A DNA stretch of 64,000 nt from the NCBI GenBank assembly GCA_949126835.1, contig OX421503.1:3491001-3555000 (forward strand). Reading direction: 5' to 3'. How positions within the stretch are numbered: position 1 is the stretch's first letter; each line of letters begins with the position of its first letter. Both the position numbers and the translations under genes were made by a program. The stretch comes from Anisus vortex. Lineage: Eukaryota > Mollusca > Gastropoda > Planorbidae. Shown in pieces: positions 12,401-24,337 of the stretch. The notes under the pieces were generated by a model that saw only the letters and a program-made list of their open reading frames with translations, was not told where the DNA came from and did no database searches.

Positions 12401-15400
12401 AAAGTGTACTTTTCGTTCTGTTTTCTGTTTGCTCAATGAGGCAATATATTAAATTAAAGTAATGCAAAAGTAAACAAGTGTTTTATATTTTAAGAAAATA
12501 TTATTTCCCATTTCTCTTTTAGGGTTCTGATGTAGAAGATAAAACTAAAGGCCTGGTTAGTAAAAGATTGCAAGATGTTGGAGGCGTAAGAAAACTTTAT
12601 TATTAAGTATTATTGTCTATCTTAGAAACATTAATTATATTGTCACTTTAATAACCGACATAAAATTTATAACATAACACAAAGCTTTGTTAAAAAAAAA
12701 CACTGTGCATGGTTCTTTATTATATAATACTAGCCGGTATGTGCCTGGTCCTCCGAGCCGGCTAAAAGTTACGTTTACATGCACTCTAACTACTCAAGCA
12801 GTTATAATGAGATTGCCCGCAACAACTAAAAATTATATATTCCGAATGCGACACGAATTTAAACGTGAAGGAATTTGATGTTTGCCCGCTACAAAAAAAA
12901 TTGCCCATTAAAACCATTACCCATTATAACAATTAAAAAATTGCCCGCTATAAATTACTACGCAAATTAAAACGTGAATATATTTAGTCCTATTAATTTA
13001 TAAAGTACATTAGCAAACATTGAAGCAAAGTTAATTTAAAATGAATACGCAAAGTTTGATGACGTCATAAAAATAAGATAGCTAACTATGTCTGCGCAAA
13101 GTTTGATGACGCAATACAAAAATAATCTCAGCGCGTCCTTTTTTCTTATTTATTTTTGCGCGATCGATCGAATAATGATAAAAAGTTGAACCGGAATTTT
13201 TAACATGAAACCAAAATGTGTCTTTTTATTTGCGTTTTTTTTTACTAAACTGACCACTGCGGTCATTTCCAAAAATGTAAAACCTTGACAGTATTGACCG
13301 CATTAGGACAAAGAATATTTGTAGCAAATTTTATCTCATTCTTTCCAGTATTAAAAAAGATTGTGCGGTATGTACACACATATTCACATACACAGATACA
13401 TATCCACATACAGCTTTTGAAATTTATATATATACTAGTAGTTATGCCCATCAAAAGGACGGAGAAACGAATGAATATAATGTGTTTTGTTAAGAGATAA
13501 TAAAATAAAATTACAATAAAAACTGCAGTGAGAAAGTTTCTTTCGATATTTAAATTTGGTGGTTTTTTTTTATTGTTTCTGGTCACCCTGGTCCTGGCAC
13601 ACGCATAAGAATTGTTGATGTCAAGCTTCTGGTATTAAAATGTAGCGAACAGTTGTGTTGTCTTAACCTGTTATTAATAGGCCTAACATTAAATTAACAA
13701 TAATACCATAAAGAAGATAAAAAAATTACAAATAACAAACAATTAAAAAGTAAATAGAAAAAAAAAATTCATAATAATATTTCAATGCTATAAAAAGTGT
13801 AATGAGAAAATTTTTTCAGTATTTAATTTGTGTTCTAGCTTATTGTATCAATACAAAAGCGCATTGAGAACGTTTCTTTCGGTATTTAGTTTCTGTTCTT
13901 TTTTATCAGCCACCCTGGCCCTGGCACATGCATACACATTGTTGCCGTCAAGCATCTGCTATTAAAAAGTAATCATTTATATAGGCCTTCTATATTTATA
14001 GACTGCTTTTTATAATTCGTATCATTTAAATGATAGATTGTATAAAGTCGCTCATTAAGGATGTTCTCAACAGCGACGTGAATCCATTAAACAATTAAAA
14101 CATTTGGTTACTATTACTTAAAATGAATAGGATAAAGCAAACATCTACCGCATTAATGAGAAAAAAAAATGAATTGATAGACATTACGTCATACGCTGGT
14201 GTGTTTTTTTTTAAGAACAACATTACAACTCTCCAAGCCAAATCGCCGTGCGTACCTTTTATTAAGGAGTTTACGCCGCGTTAATAAACAACTGAATGCA
14301 AGGGGTAAACCCAATAAGGCCTTGCGTTCAACACAGTAAATGAACGTTCAAAATAGCTCATTTTGAAAAGACGCTAAGTTTAAAACTTTAACATACGGTG
14401 ATTATCAATAGTTAGATGTTTATTTAAAAATATAAATTTACGAATTAAGCAATTTTGTTGATAAAATAAAAATCTCTTTTTGAGACCGTTTAAAATTTAT
14501 ACATTTAACTTTAGTCCCGATTCGTTAAAAGGCATAGGCGCCTATAGAGGACAAACATATACATATATATATATATAAACAAACTCACGGTAATTATATT
14601 GATTAATTATATATATGTTATGATATACCCTTTCTTGTTTATTGCACTCATCGAATAGATGTAGAAAATTGTTAGGGTTTTCATTCAAATTGTAACCAAA
14701 TGCTAATACAAAAATGAAACGGTGTTGTTAATACTTGTACAGATAAAATAATTAAGCTTTGGGATAAGATAATTAAAAAAAACCTCTAAAGTCAAGAAAA
14801 ACAATCAGAAAAATTCATTTTAATAATACCTATAAAATATTAATGTTTGTATCATTTAAATAAAATATAAACATATAAAAAAATAAATGATTTAATTCTT
14901 AAGCTTGTGGGGAAACTGCCAGGAATACCGAAGAAAAGACTTATGGAACCTGTGAATGGTGCGCTGAACGATCTACCGGTACCTATACAAGTTAGTATCT
15001 TATTTGTTATCTTTTAATTATTGTACTTTTTAACTAAAAAAATTGCATATCATAAATGTTTATTTAATTAATTTTATATGCTCAATAAGGCAATATATTA
15101 AATTAAAGTAATGCAGGATGTCAACAAATGTTTTACAATTAAAAAGAATATTGTTCCCAAATCTGTTTTAGGGTTCTGATGTAGAAGATAAAAGTAAAGG
15201 CCTGATTAGTAAAAGATTGCAAGATGTTGGAGGCGTAAGAAAACTTTATTATTAAGTATTATTGTCTATCTTTGAACATTAATTATTTTGTAACTTTAAT
15301 AACCGACATAAAATGTATAACATAACACAAAGCTTTGTTAAAAAAAACTGTGCATGGTTCTTTATTATATAATACTAGTCGGTATGTGCCTGGTTCTCCG

Positions 15401-18400
15401 AGCCGGCTAAAAGTTATCTTTACATGCACTCTAACTACTCAAGCAGTTATAATGAGATTGCCCGCAAAAACTAAAAATTATATATTTCGTATGCGACACG
15501 AATTTAAATGTGAAGGAATTTGTTGTTTGCCCGCTACAAAAAAAAAATTGCCCATTAAAACCATTACCCATTATAACAATTAAAAAATTGCCCGCTATAA
15601 ATTACTACGCAAATTAAAACGTGAATATATTTAGTTCTATTCATTCATAAAGTACATTAGCAAACATTGAAGCAAAGTTAATTTAAAATGAATACGCAAA
15701 GTTTGATGACGTCATAAAATTAAGATAGCTAACTATCTCTGCGCGAAGTTTGATGACGCAATACAGAAATAATCTCAGCGCGTCCTTTTTTTTTATTAAT
15801 TTTTGCGCGATCGATCGAAAAATGATAAAAAGTTGAACCGGAATTTTTAACATGAAACCAAAATGTGTCTTTTTATTCGCGTTTTTTTTTACCAAACTGA
15901 CCACTGCGGTCATTTCCAAAAATGTAAAACGTTGACAGTATTGACCGCATTAAGACAAAGAATATTTGTAGCAAATTTTATCTCATTCTTTCCAGTATTA
16001 AAAAAGATTGTGCGGTATGTACACACATATCTACATACACACATACATATCCACATACAGCTTTCGAGATTTATATATATACTAGTAGTTATGACCATCA
16101 AAAGGACGGAGAAACGAATGAATATAATGTGTTTTGTTAAGAGAGGATAAAATTAAAATTACAATAAAAACTGCAGTGAGAAAGTTTCTTTCGATATTTA
16201 AATTTGGTGTTTTTTTTTATTGTTTCTGGTCACCCTGGTCCTGGCACACGCATAAGAATTGTTGATGTCAAGCTTCTGGTATTAAAATGTAGCGAACAGT
16301 TGTGTTGTTATGACCTGTTATTAATAGGCCTAACATTAAATTAACAATAATACCATAAAGAAGATAAAAAATCACAAATAACAAACAATTAAAAAGTAAA
16401 TAGAAAAAAAAAGTGCATAATAATATTTCAATGCTTTAAAAAGTGTAATGAGAAAATTTTTTCAGTATTTAATTTGTGTTCTAGCTTATTGTATCAATAC
16501 AAAAGAGCATTGAGAACGTTTCTTTCGGTATTTAGTTTCTGTTCTTTTTTATCAGCCACCCTGGCCCTGGCACATGCATACACATTGTTGCCGTCAAGCT
16601 TCTGCTATTAAAAAGTAATCTTTTATATAGGCCTTCTATATTTATAGACTGCTCTTTATAATTCGTATCATTTAAATGATAGATTGTATAAAGTCGCTTA
16701 TTAAGGATGTTCTCAACAGCGACGTGAATCCATTAAACAATTAAAACATTTGCTTACTATTACTTAAAATTAATAGGATAAAGCAAACATCTACCGCATT
16801 AATGAGAAAAAAAAATGAATTGATAGACATTACGTCATACGCTGGTGTTTTTTTTTTTAAGAACAACATTACAACTCTCCAAGCCAATCGCCGGTGCGTA
16901 CCTTTTATTAAGGAGTTTACGCCGCGTTAATAAACTGAATGCAAGGGGAAAACCCGATAAGGCCTTGCGTTCAACACAGTAAATGAACGTTCAAAATAGC
17001 TCATTTTGAAAAGACGCTAAGTTTAAAACTTTAACATACGGTGATTATCAATAGTTCGATGTTTATTTAAAAAAATAATTTTACGAATTAAGCAATCTTG
17101 TTGATAAAAGAAAAATCTCTTTTTGAGACCGTTTAAAATTTATACATTTAACTTTTGTCCCGATTCGTTAAACGGCTTAGGCGCCTATAGAGGACAAACA
17201 TATACATATATATATATACTAGTGGTTATGCCCGTCAAAATGACGGAGAAAAGAATGACTACAATGTGTTTTGTTAACAGAGAAAGAAAAGAGACTATTA
17301 CAATTAAGACAATGAACGTCTCTTTTCGGTATTTAGGTTTTGTTCTTTTTAATTGTTTCTGGTCGCCCGGTCATATGCATAATAATTGTTACTGTCAAGC
17401 TTCTGGTATTAAAACGTAGCAAACAGTTGTGTTGACTTGACTTGTTATTAATAATAGACTATTAAATAAACACTAATATACTATCTAAAAGGGAAAAAAA
17501 ACACAATACCAAACAATGAAAATGTAAATAATTAAAAAAAAGCGTAGAAAAATATATATCAATACCATAAAAACTAAAGTGAGAACGATTTTTTTCGGTA
17601 TTTAATTTTTGTTCTTGCTTATTGTATTAACAAAACAGTGTTGAGAATGTTTCTTTCGGTATTTAGATTTTGTTATTTTGAATTGTTTCTGGTCGACCTG
17701 ACCCTAGCATATATGCAAAAGAATTGTGGCCTCAAGGACTGGCGTGTGTGTAAACCGCCGATACATTCCCATTAAGAATACACTGGCGGTCGAACGCATG
17801 GGGCACAGCCCCCGCAACGGGTCCGAGGTCCATTACACTGCCGAGAGGCCACTGGTCTCGGTGGGGAGGAAGCAATGGACGCTGCAATCCCGTCTCGAGA
17901 ACCAACCGGTGCCTGGATGCATGTACCTATAGTAGGCCTATAGGATTTGTGCTACCGGATGACAGTCCAGATATTCTGGCGAGCCACCACGATAATGATC
18001 CTTAGGGGAACCGCAGTGAACGATCGCTGCGCTGCGGAAACCTTCCCCGTTACACGGCACGCCGCGCCTTCGGCGTGTCATTGGGCGGCTGGAGCCTTCG
18101 GCGTGTCATTGGGTGGCTGGAGCCTGGACAGAGATAGCTCAATCCTAAGCGTTACGCCCTGGACACAAGAGCCGAAAGGCTCGTTCAGGTTTTTTTAAGA
18201 GATGTTTTAATTCGATATGAAAATGTAGCAAACAGTTGTGTGACTTGACTTGTTATTTATAATATTAAATTAACAATAATATACTACCTAAAAAAAAAAA
18301 CATAAATACAAAACAATAAAAAAGATAAATAATATTTAAAAAAAAAAAAAATAATATTTCAATGCAATAAAAAACTAAATTGAGAAAGATTTTTCGGTAT

Positions 18401-21400
18401 TTAATATATGTTCTTGCTTACTGTATCAATAAAACAGTATTGAGAATGTTTCTTTCGGTATTTAGTTTTTATTTTATATTGTTGCTGTCAAGCTTATGGT
18501 ACCCGGTATTTGAAAGTAATCATTTATAGGCCTAACTTGTTTTTTTAATAATTCGAATCATTTAATTTATAAAGTGTATACAGTCGCCTATTAAAGGATA
18601 TTCTCAATAGCGACGTAAATCCATTAAATAATTAAAACATTTGGTTACTTTTACTTAGGATAATGCAAACATCAATAATGAAAAAAGAAATAATTTGATA
18701 GACATTACGTCATACGCTAGTATTTTTTTAAATGTAAACCATTGAAACTCTCCAAGCCAAATTGCGGTGCGTAACTTTTAAAAAAGGTTTCGCCACATTA
18801 AAAAAACAACAGTAGAATTGGGAAAATCCGGAATGACCCTCGCGTTCAACATAGTGAATGTCGCGTTCAACATAGTAATTGAACGGAAGTGGCCATTTGC
18901 TATGTACCGTTATATTTATTTGCATAGATGGATAGTACATTTTAGATTTTTTAAATCAACACAATTATGATTATAAGTGATAAAATAAAATTATCTTTTG
19001 GAGGACGTTTCCAATTTATACATTAAATTTATGGCCCAAATAGTCAAACGGCTTAGGAGCCTATAGCGAACAAACATATATATAAATAAATATATAAACA
19101 AACATATAAACAAACTCACGGTAATAATATATGTTGATAAACAAACTCACGGTAATTATATTGATTAATGATATATATGTTATGATATACCCTTTCTTGT
19201 TTATTCCACTCATCGAATAGATGTAGAAAATTGTTAGGGTTTTCATTCAAATTGTAACCAAATGCTAATACAAAAATGAAACGGTGTTGTTAATACTTGT
19301 ACAGATAAAATAATTAAGCTTTGGGATAAGATAATTAAAAAAAACCTCTAAAGTCAAGAAAAACAATCAGAAAAATTCATTTTAATAATACCTATAAAAT
19401 ATTAATTTTTGTATCATTTAAATAAAATATAAACATATAAAAAAATAAATGATTTAATTCTTAAGCTTGTGGGGAAACTGCCAGGAATACCGAAGAAAAG
19501 ACTTATGGAACCTGTGAATGGTGCGCTGAACGATTTACCGGTACCTATACAAGTTAGTATCTTATTTGTTATCTTTTAATTATTGTACTTTTTAACTAAA
19601 AAAAAAACACATCATAAATGTTTATTTAATTAATTTTATATTTAACTAAAAAATGTAAATTAAAGTGTACTTTTCGTTCTGTTTTCTGTTTGGTCAATGA
19701 GGCCATATATTAAATTAAAGTAATGCAAAAGTCAAAAAGTGTTTTATATTTTAAGAAAATATTATTTACCATTTCTCTTTTAGGGTTCTGATGTAGAAGA
19801 TAAAACTAAAGGCCTGGTTAGTAAAAGATTGCAAGATGTTGGAGGCGTAAGAAAACTTTATTATTAAGTATTATTGTCTATCTTAGAAACATTAATTATA
19901 TTGTCACTTTAATAACCGACAAAAAATTTATAACATAACACAAAGCTTTGTTAAAAAAAACACTGTGCATGGTTCTTTATTATATAATACTAGCCGGTAT
20001 GTGCCTGGTCCTCCGAGCCGGCTAAAAGTTACGTTTACATGCACTCTAACTACTCAAGCAGTTATAATGAGATTGCCCGCAACAACAAAAAATTATATAT
20101 TCCGTATGATACACGAATTTAAACGTGAAGGAATTTGATGTTTGCCCGCTACAAAAAAAATTGCCCATTAAAACCATTACCCATTATAACAATTAAAAAA
20201 TTGCCCGCTATAAATTACTACGCAAATTAAAACGTGAATATATTTAGTCCTTTTAATTTATAAAGTACATTAGCAAACATTAAAGCAAAGTTGATTTAAA
20301 ATGAATACGCAAAGTTTGATGACGTCATAAAAATAAGATAGCTAACTATCTCTGCTCGAAGTTTGATGACGCAATACAGAAATAATCTCAGCGCGTCCAT
20401 TTTTTTTTTTTTTTTTTTGCGCGATCGATCGAAAAATGATAAAAAGTTGAACCGGAATTTTTAACATGAAACCAAAATGTGTCTTTTTATTCGCGTTTTT
20501 TTTTTTTACCAAACTGACCACTGCGGTCATTTCCAAAAATGTAAAACCTTGACAGTATTGACCGCATTAAGACAAAAAATATTTGTAGCAAATTTTATCT
20601 CATTCTTTCCAGTATTAAAAAAGATTGTGCGGTATGTACACACATATCTACATACACACATACATATCCACATACAGCTTTTGAGATTTATATATATACT
20701 AGTAGTTATGCCCATCAAAAGGACGGAGAAACTAATGAATATAATGTGTTTTGTTAAGAGAGGATAAAATTAAAATTACAATAAAAACTGCAGTGAGAAA
20801 GTTTCTTTCGATATTTAAATTTGGTGTTTTTTTTTATTGTTTCTGGTCACCCTGGTCCTGGCACACGCATAAGAATTGTTGATGTCAAGCTTCTGGTATT
20901 AAAATGTAGCGAACAGTTGTGTTGTCTTGACCTGTTATTAATAGGCCTAACATTAAATTAACAATAATACCATAAAGAAGATAAAAAATCACAAATAACA
21001 AACAATTAAAAAGTAAATAGAAAAAAAAAGTGCATAATAATATTTCAATGCTATAAAAAGTGTAATGAGAAAATTTTTTCAGTATTTAATTTGTGTTCTA
21101 GCTTATTGTATCAATACAAAAGAGCATTGAGAACGTTTCTTTCGGTATTTAGTTTCTGTTCTTTTTTATCAGCCACCCTGGCCCTGGCACATGCATACAC
21201 ATTGTTGCCGTCAAGCTTCTGCTATTAAAAAGTAATCTTTTATATAGGCCTTCTATATTTATAGACTGCTCTTTATAATTCGTATCATTTAAATGATAGA
21301 TTGTATAAAGTCGCTCATTAAGGATGTTCTCAATAGCGACGTGAATCCATTAAACAATTAAAACATTTGGTTACTATTACTTAAAATTAATAAGATAAAG

Positions 21401-22525
21401 CAAACATCTACCGCATTAATGAGAAAAAAAATGAATTGATAGACATTACGTCATACGCTGGTGTGTTTTTTTTTAAGAACAACATTACAACTCTCCAAGC
21501 CAATCGCCGGTGCGTACCTTTTATTAAGGAGTTTACGCCGCGTTAATAAACAACTGAATGCAAGGGGAAAACCCGATAAGGCCTTGCGTTCAACACAGTA
21601 AATGAACGTTCAAAATAGCTCATTTTTAAATGACGCTAAATTTAAAACTTTAACATACGGTGATTATCAATAGTTCGATGTTTATTTAAAAAAATAAATT
21701 TACGAATTAAGCAATTTTGTTGATAAAATAAAAATCTCTTTTTGAGACCGTTTAAAATTTATACATTTAACTTTTGTCCCGATTCGTTAAACGGCCTAAG
21801 CGCCTATAGAGGACAAACATATACATATATATATATATAAACAAACTCACGGTAATTATATTGATTAATTATATATATGATATGATATACCCTTTCTTGT
21901 TTATTCCACTCATCGAATAGATGTAGAAAATTGTTAGGGTTTTCATTCAAATTGTAACCAAATGCTAATACAAAAATGAAACGGTGTTGTTAATACTTGT
22001 ACAGATAAAATAATTAAGCTTTGGGATAAGATAATTAAAAAAAACCTCTAAAGTCAAGAAAAACAATCAGAAAAATTCATTTTAATAATACCTATAAAAT
22101 ATTAATGTTTGTATCATTTAAATAAAATATAAACATATAAAAAAATAAATGATTTAATTCTTAAGCTTGTGGGGAAACTGCCAGGAATACCGAAGAAAAG
22201 ACTTATGGAACCTGTGAATGGTGCGCTGAACGATTTACCGGTACCTATACAAGTTAGTATCTTATTTGTTATCTTTTAATTATTGTACTTTTTAACTAAA
22301 AAAATTGCATATCATAAATGTTTATTTAATTAATTTTATGTTGAAACGAAAAATCTTAAACGTAATTTTCGTTCTGTTTAATCATTGCTCGAGGTAATGA
22401 ATTAAATTCAAGAAATGCCAAAGTCAACAAATGTTTTACATTTTAATAGAATAATATTTTTCCAAATTCTCTTTTAGGGTTCTGATGTTGAAGATAAAAC
22501 TAAAGGCCTGATGAGTAAAAGATAG
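6360..22525 (+). CDS. Secreted multi-copy peptide precursor (13 coding exons, novel)
   Basis: Joined exons: 6360-6440, 8491-8553, 9072-9134, 9560-9646, 9826-9888, 12206-12292, 12523-12585, 14904-14990, 15172-15234, 19466-19552, 19784-19846, 22166-22252 and 22478-22525, about 313 residues. The first exon encodes a signal peptide (MKSLTLLLCFCLLVLC..., likely cut after NAQS). The others are 21-codon 'G' exons (GSDVEDK..SKRLQDVGG) and 29-codon 'L' exons (LVGKLPGIPKKR..VPIQ). Every intron is phase 0. KR and KKR sites fall mid-exon, so predicted peptides span exon junctions: five identical LQDVGGLVGKLPGIP alternate with five near-identical 30-mers that start (L/F)MEPVN and end GL(I/V/M)S. The reading frame ends in TAG directly after the last SKR. 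The architecture is that of a neuropeptide, pheromone or host-defence peptide precursor; I recognise no family, so function is unknown. Splicing across all units is inferred. Confidence 0.75.
8491..8553 (+). CDS. Exon 3: G-type, no dibasic site
   Basis: The acceptor is ttcctag and the donor GGC|gtaaga, phase 0 at both ends. The 21 codons read ASDANAKVQGQLSNTLGEVN plus G. They align with the other G exons, but NT stands where those have KR, so this segment is propeptide rather than a cleavage unit. Confidence 0.75.
8746..9045. repeat. 13-bp minisatellite in intron 3
   Basis: About 23 copies of ATTTTTATATAAC lie just before exon 4, with a few indels. Confidence 0.9.
9072..9134 (+). CDS. Exon 4: G-type with first KR site
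   Basis: The 21 codons read GSDAVQSANGRISKRLQDVG plus G, between ctattag and gtaagc. The KR at codons 14-15 is the first convertase site; LQDVGG begins the first 15-residue peptide, completed by exon 5. Confidence 0.8.
9560..9646 (+). CDS. Exon 5: L-type copy 1
   Basis: The 29 codons begin LVGKLPGIPKKR, then FMEPVNDALKDLPVPIQ. It differs from the other four L exons at F, D and K, so it is the oldest or most diverged intact copy. The acceptor is ttcttaag and the donor CAA|gttagt. Confidence 0.8.
9826..9888 (+). CDS. Exon 6: G-type copy (S/I variant)
   Basis: GSDVEDKSKGLISKRLQDVG plus G, between tgttttag and gtaaga. The intron from the preceding L exon is 179 bp. Confidence 0.8.
12206..12292 (+). 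CDS. Exon 7: L-type copy 2
   Basis: LVGKLPGIPKKR followed by LMEPVNGALNDLPVPIQ. The protein is identical to L copies 3-5. Phase 0 at both ends. Confidence 0.8.
12523..12585 (+). CDS. Exon 8: G-type copy (T/V variant)
   Basis: GSDVEDKTKGLVSKRLQDVG plus G. The preceding intron is 230 bp, with a ~50-bp block ('tttaactaaaaaatgtaaatt...') missing from the S/I copies. Confidence 0.8.
14904..14990 (+). CDS. Exon 9: L-type copy 3
   Basis: Same protein as exon 7, with a silent change (GATCTA for GATTTA). Splice signals are the same as in the other L copies. Confidence 0.8.
15172..15234 (+). CDS. Exon 10: G-type copy (S/I variant)
   Basis: Same protein as exon 6 (DKSKGLIS then KR). The preceding intron is 181 bp and nearly identical to the intron before exon 6. 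Confidence 0.8.
17216..19130 (+). mobile_element. Extra transposon copies in the third unit
   Basis: After the (TA)n run at about 17205 a diverged copy of the 'actagtggttatgcccgtc' element begins. It repeats the motif 'gtagcaaacagttgtgt' at 17415 and again near 18226, so at least two diverged copies are stacked, with a GC-rich block between them. The normal unit resumes at 'aaacaaactcacggtaat', about 19130. This explains the 4.56-kb spacing of the third unit. No protein-coding ORF is seen. Confidence 0.7.
17726..18195 (+). repeat. GC-rich block inside the stacked elements
   Basis: It is clearly richer in G+C than its surroundings. It starts 'ggcgtgtgtgtaaaccgccgatac', has a stem-capable ACCGCC/GGCGGT pair, and holds a tandem duplication 'ccttcggcgtgtcattggg(c/t)ggctggag' at 18068-18123. 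A related but diverged start ('gtaaacc..tgatac..tcccatta') occurs at 56320. The open frames across it resemble no known protein. Confidence 0.55.
19466..19552 (+). CDS. Exon 11: L-type copy 4
   Basis: Protein identical to exons 7 and 9; phase 0. Confidence 0.8.
19784..19846 (+). CDS. Exon 12: G-type copy (T/V variant)
   Basis: Same protein as exon 8. The preceding intron is 231 bp and carries the same extra block as the one before exon 8. Confidence 0.8.
22166..22252 (+). CDS. Exon 13: L-type copy 5
   Basis: Protein identical to copies 2-4. The following intron (225 bp) starts like the S/I-type introns and then diverges after about 22340. Confidence 0.8.
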
Positions 22526-22540
22526 GAAGATTTGGGAGTC
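22478..22540 (+). CDS. Exon 14: last G-type, in-frame stop after KR
   Basis: It reads GSDVEDKTKGLMSKR, then TAG at 22523-22525. The rest of the G module (EDLGV, donor gtaaga) remains, but untranslated. Because the stop follows the KR exactly, the last 30-residue peptide would still be released. Either this is the true terminal coding exon, or it is a decayed copy that happens to stop there. Confidence 0.65.
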
Positions 22541-23880
22541 GTAAGAAAACTTTAAAACATAAATTATAATGTTACTTTGATAACTGACAGAAAATCTATT
22601 ACATTACACACATTTTTATAGAAATTAACCTTGTATCTTTATTAGATCTCATTTGAATTGTAATTTTAAAAAAGAGGTCAATATGAACATATAGATAGAC
22701 AAAAGATATGCAATTCATTAATTTTATTCTTAATTAAATTTTAACAAATGCTCAATTATACATTTTGCAACAAAATGATTAAACTGGCTAAATAAGCTTA
22801 TCAATCATTAGCAATAGTAATTTAAACATTAATTTTACCTAAACGCAGTTATTCCCCCTACTTGTGAACCTATACACTGAGCTATATGGAGTACTCAAAA
22901 GAAATGAATTTTTGGAGAAAATGCGGACTTTTAAATAGTCCTATTGTCCTATAGATAAATGCACTTTTATATGGCACTAAGCTATATTACATGTCTAAAT
23001 AATAAAAATTCATTAAAATTACTTACTCAGCTAATATATATATTATTTATGTGGCGTTCAAAGGATTATCCAGAAAAATCATCAACCATTTCATCTTTCG
23101 CCATCAAATTAATGAATTCGGTTCTCATTCTTATTGCACAATTTATTCGTATTATCGTATAAGAGAGTATAAGCATACGCACATATATATAATGTATGTT
23201 CGGTATAAAAAAAATCATTTTTATCAAATTTCAATGACGCAATTACGAAAAATTATATATTTTCGATACAGTTTTTTTCTTATACAGTGCACTTATCTAT
23301 ATTTAAATGTCCGCATTTTCTCATCTTTTTTTCTTCTGTATTTCAATTGCTTGAGCACTCCATGTATATATAATATATAGCTCATTGAACCTATTTCGAC
23401 TGTTGCTTACGCTTTACCATTAGCCACACGAGCTTTTTCCGCCAAATTCCGATTGGACGATACTAGTTTTAGAAACTATTCTTTTTAATTTGCCTGTCTT
23501 TGAAACAAAAATTATAATGCCACTTTGATAACTCACATGACATTTATTTCAAAACACACAATTTTGTTAAGAATAACAATTTTGTAGCTTTTTTTGATTA
23601 TTAAAAAAACTTTACTATTGCCCACAATGAAACTAATTGATGTAGAGAATTGTTATACTTTAAAACTATAGCCATATGATCACAAAATAGTTCTATTATT
23701 TCGTTAATGCTTGTACAATTGACTAGACTAAGCTTTAGGAAAAGAGAATCCTGCAAAATATGAAAGGCTAGAGAAACTAACAAATATAATTCAAATAATA
23801 CCTATAAAATATTATCTTTTCTACCATTGAAATTAAATATATGCCTAATCATATGAAATATGACATATTACATTCTTCAG

Positions 23881-23973
23881 GTTGTGAGGAAAGTTTCAAC
23901 GTTCGGGTAAACGAGCAAAAGATTGATCGGATCTTTGATTGTTTTGTGGAAAAATTTACCAGTACCTCTCTAA
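23881..23973 (+). pseudogene. Degenerate L-type exon
   Basis: After an acceptor-like cttcag, the sequence aligns with the L exons (gttgtgaggaaag... to ...tttaccagtacctct), including the AAAAGATT around the old KKR site. It has an in-frame TAA after nine codons and a second TAA at its end, and lacks a gttagt donor. It is a relic of a longer ancestral array. Confidence 0.7.
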
Positions 23974-24337
23974 ACATGACGATATTTTCTTCACAAAAAT
24001 AAAAGTAAATCTTAGTGCTCATCTAAACAAATTGTTTAGTGTTATTATTTTTCTATTGCGGTTCTATTGTTGTTATTATGATTGTTTGCATACAGTTTCA
24101 GATATGTATGTAAATTATTTACGAGCACATATTTATAATGGCCTTCTTTACTAATGTATATAGCTCCGTAGCTCCTTCACTATCACAGTCTGTTTCTCCT
24201 TTAAACATGACTCATCACAATGTACAACACATATCAAATAAAACTTTTAAAGTTTACATAGATTCCTATGTACTAGACAGCAATATACCAACAACATTAA
24301 ACCAAAAGAAAATTTTAAGTTCAATAAAAATAGTGGT

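Larger units (their letters stand above)
9560..22340 (+). repeat. Tandem ~2.7-kb exon-pair duplication units
   Basis: L exons start at 9560, 12206, 14904, 19466 and 22166: spacings 2646, 2698, 4562 and 2700 bp. The 4562-bp unit contains about 1.9 kb of extra insertion. Units match nearly base for base through exon and intron sequence. Each long intron (G to L) carries the same transposon-like segment: a part starting 'actagccggtatgtgcctgg' and a ~1.15-kb part starting 'actagt(g/a)gttatgccc' that ends in a (TA)n run and 'aaacaaactcacgg'. Homology breaks near 22340, where older, more diverged sequence resumes. Confidence 0.9.

Noticed and set aside
13263..13586. Recurring 60-107-codon frames in each 2.7-kb unit (also 10563, 15910, 20527)
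   Set aside because: They repeat because the intronic transposon is repeated; both strands give equally unconvincing frames with no domain.
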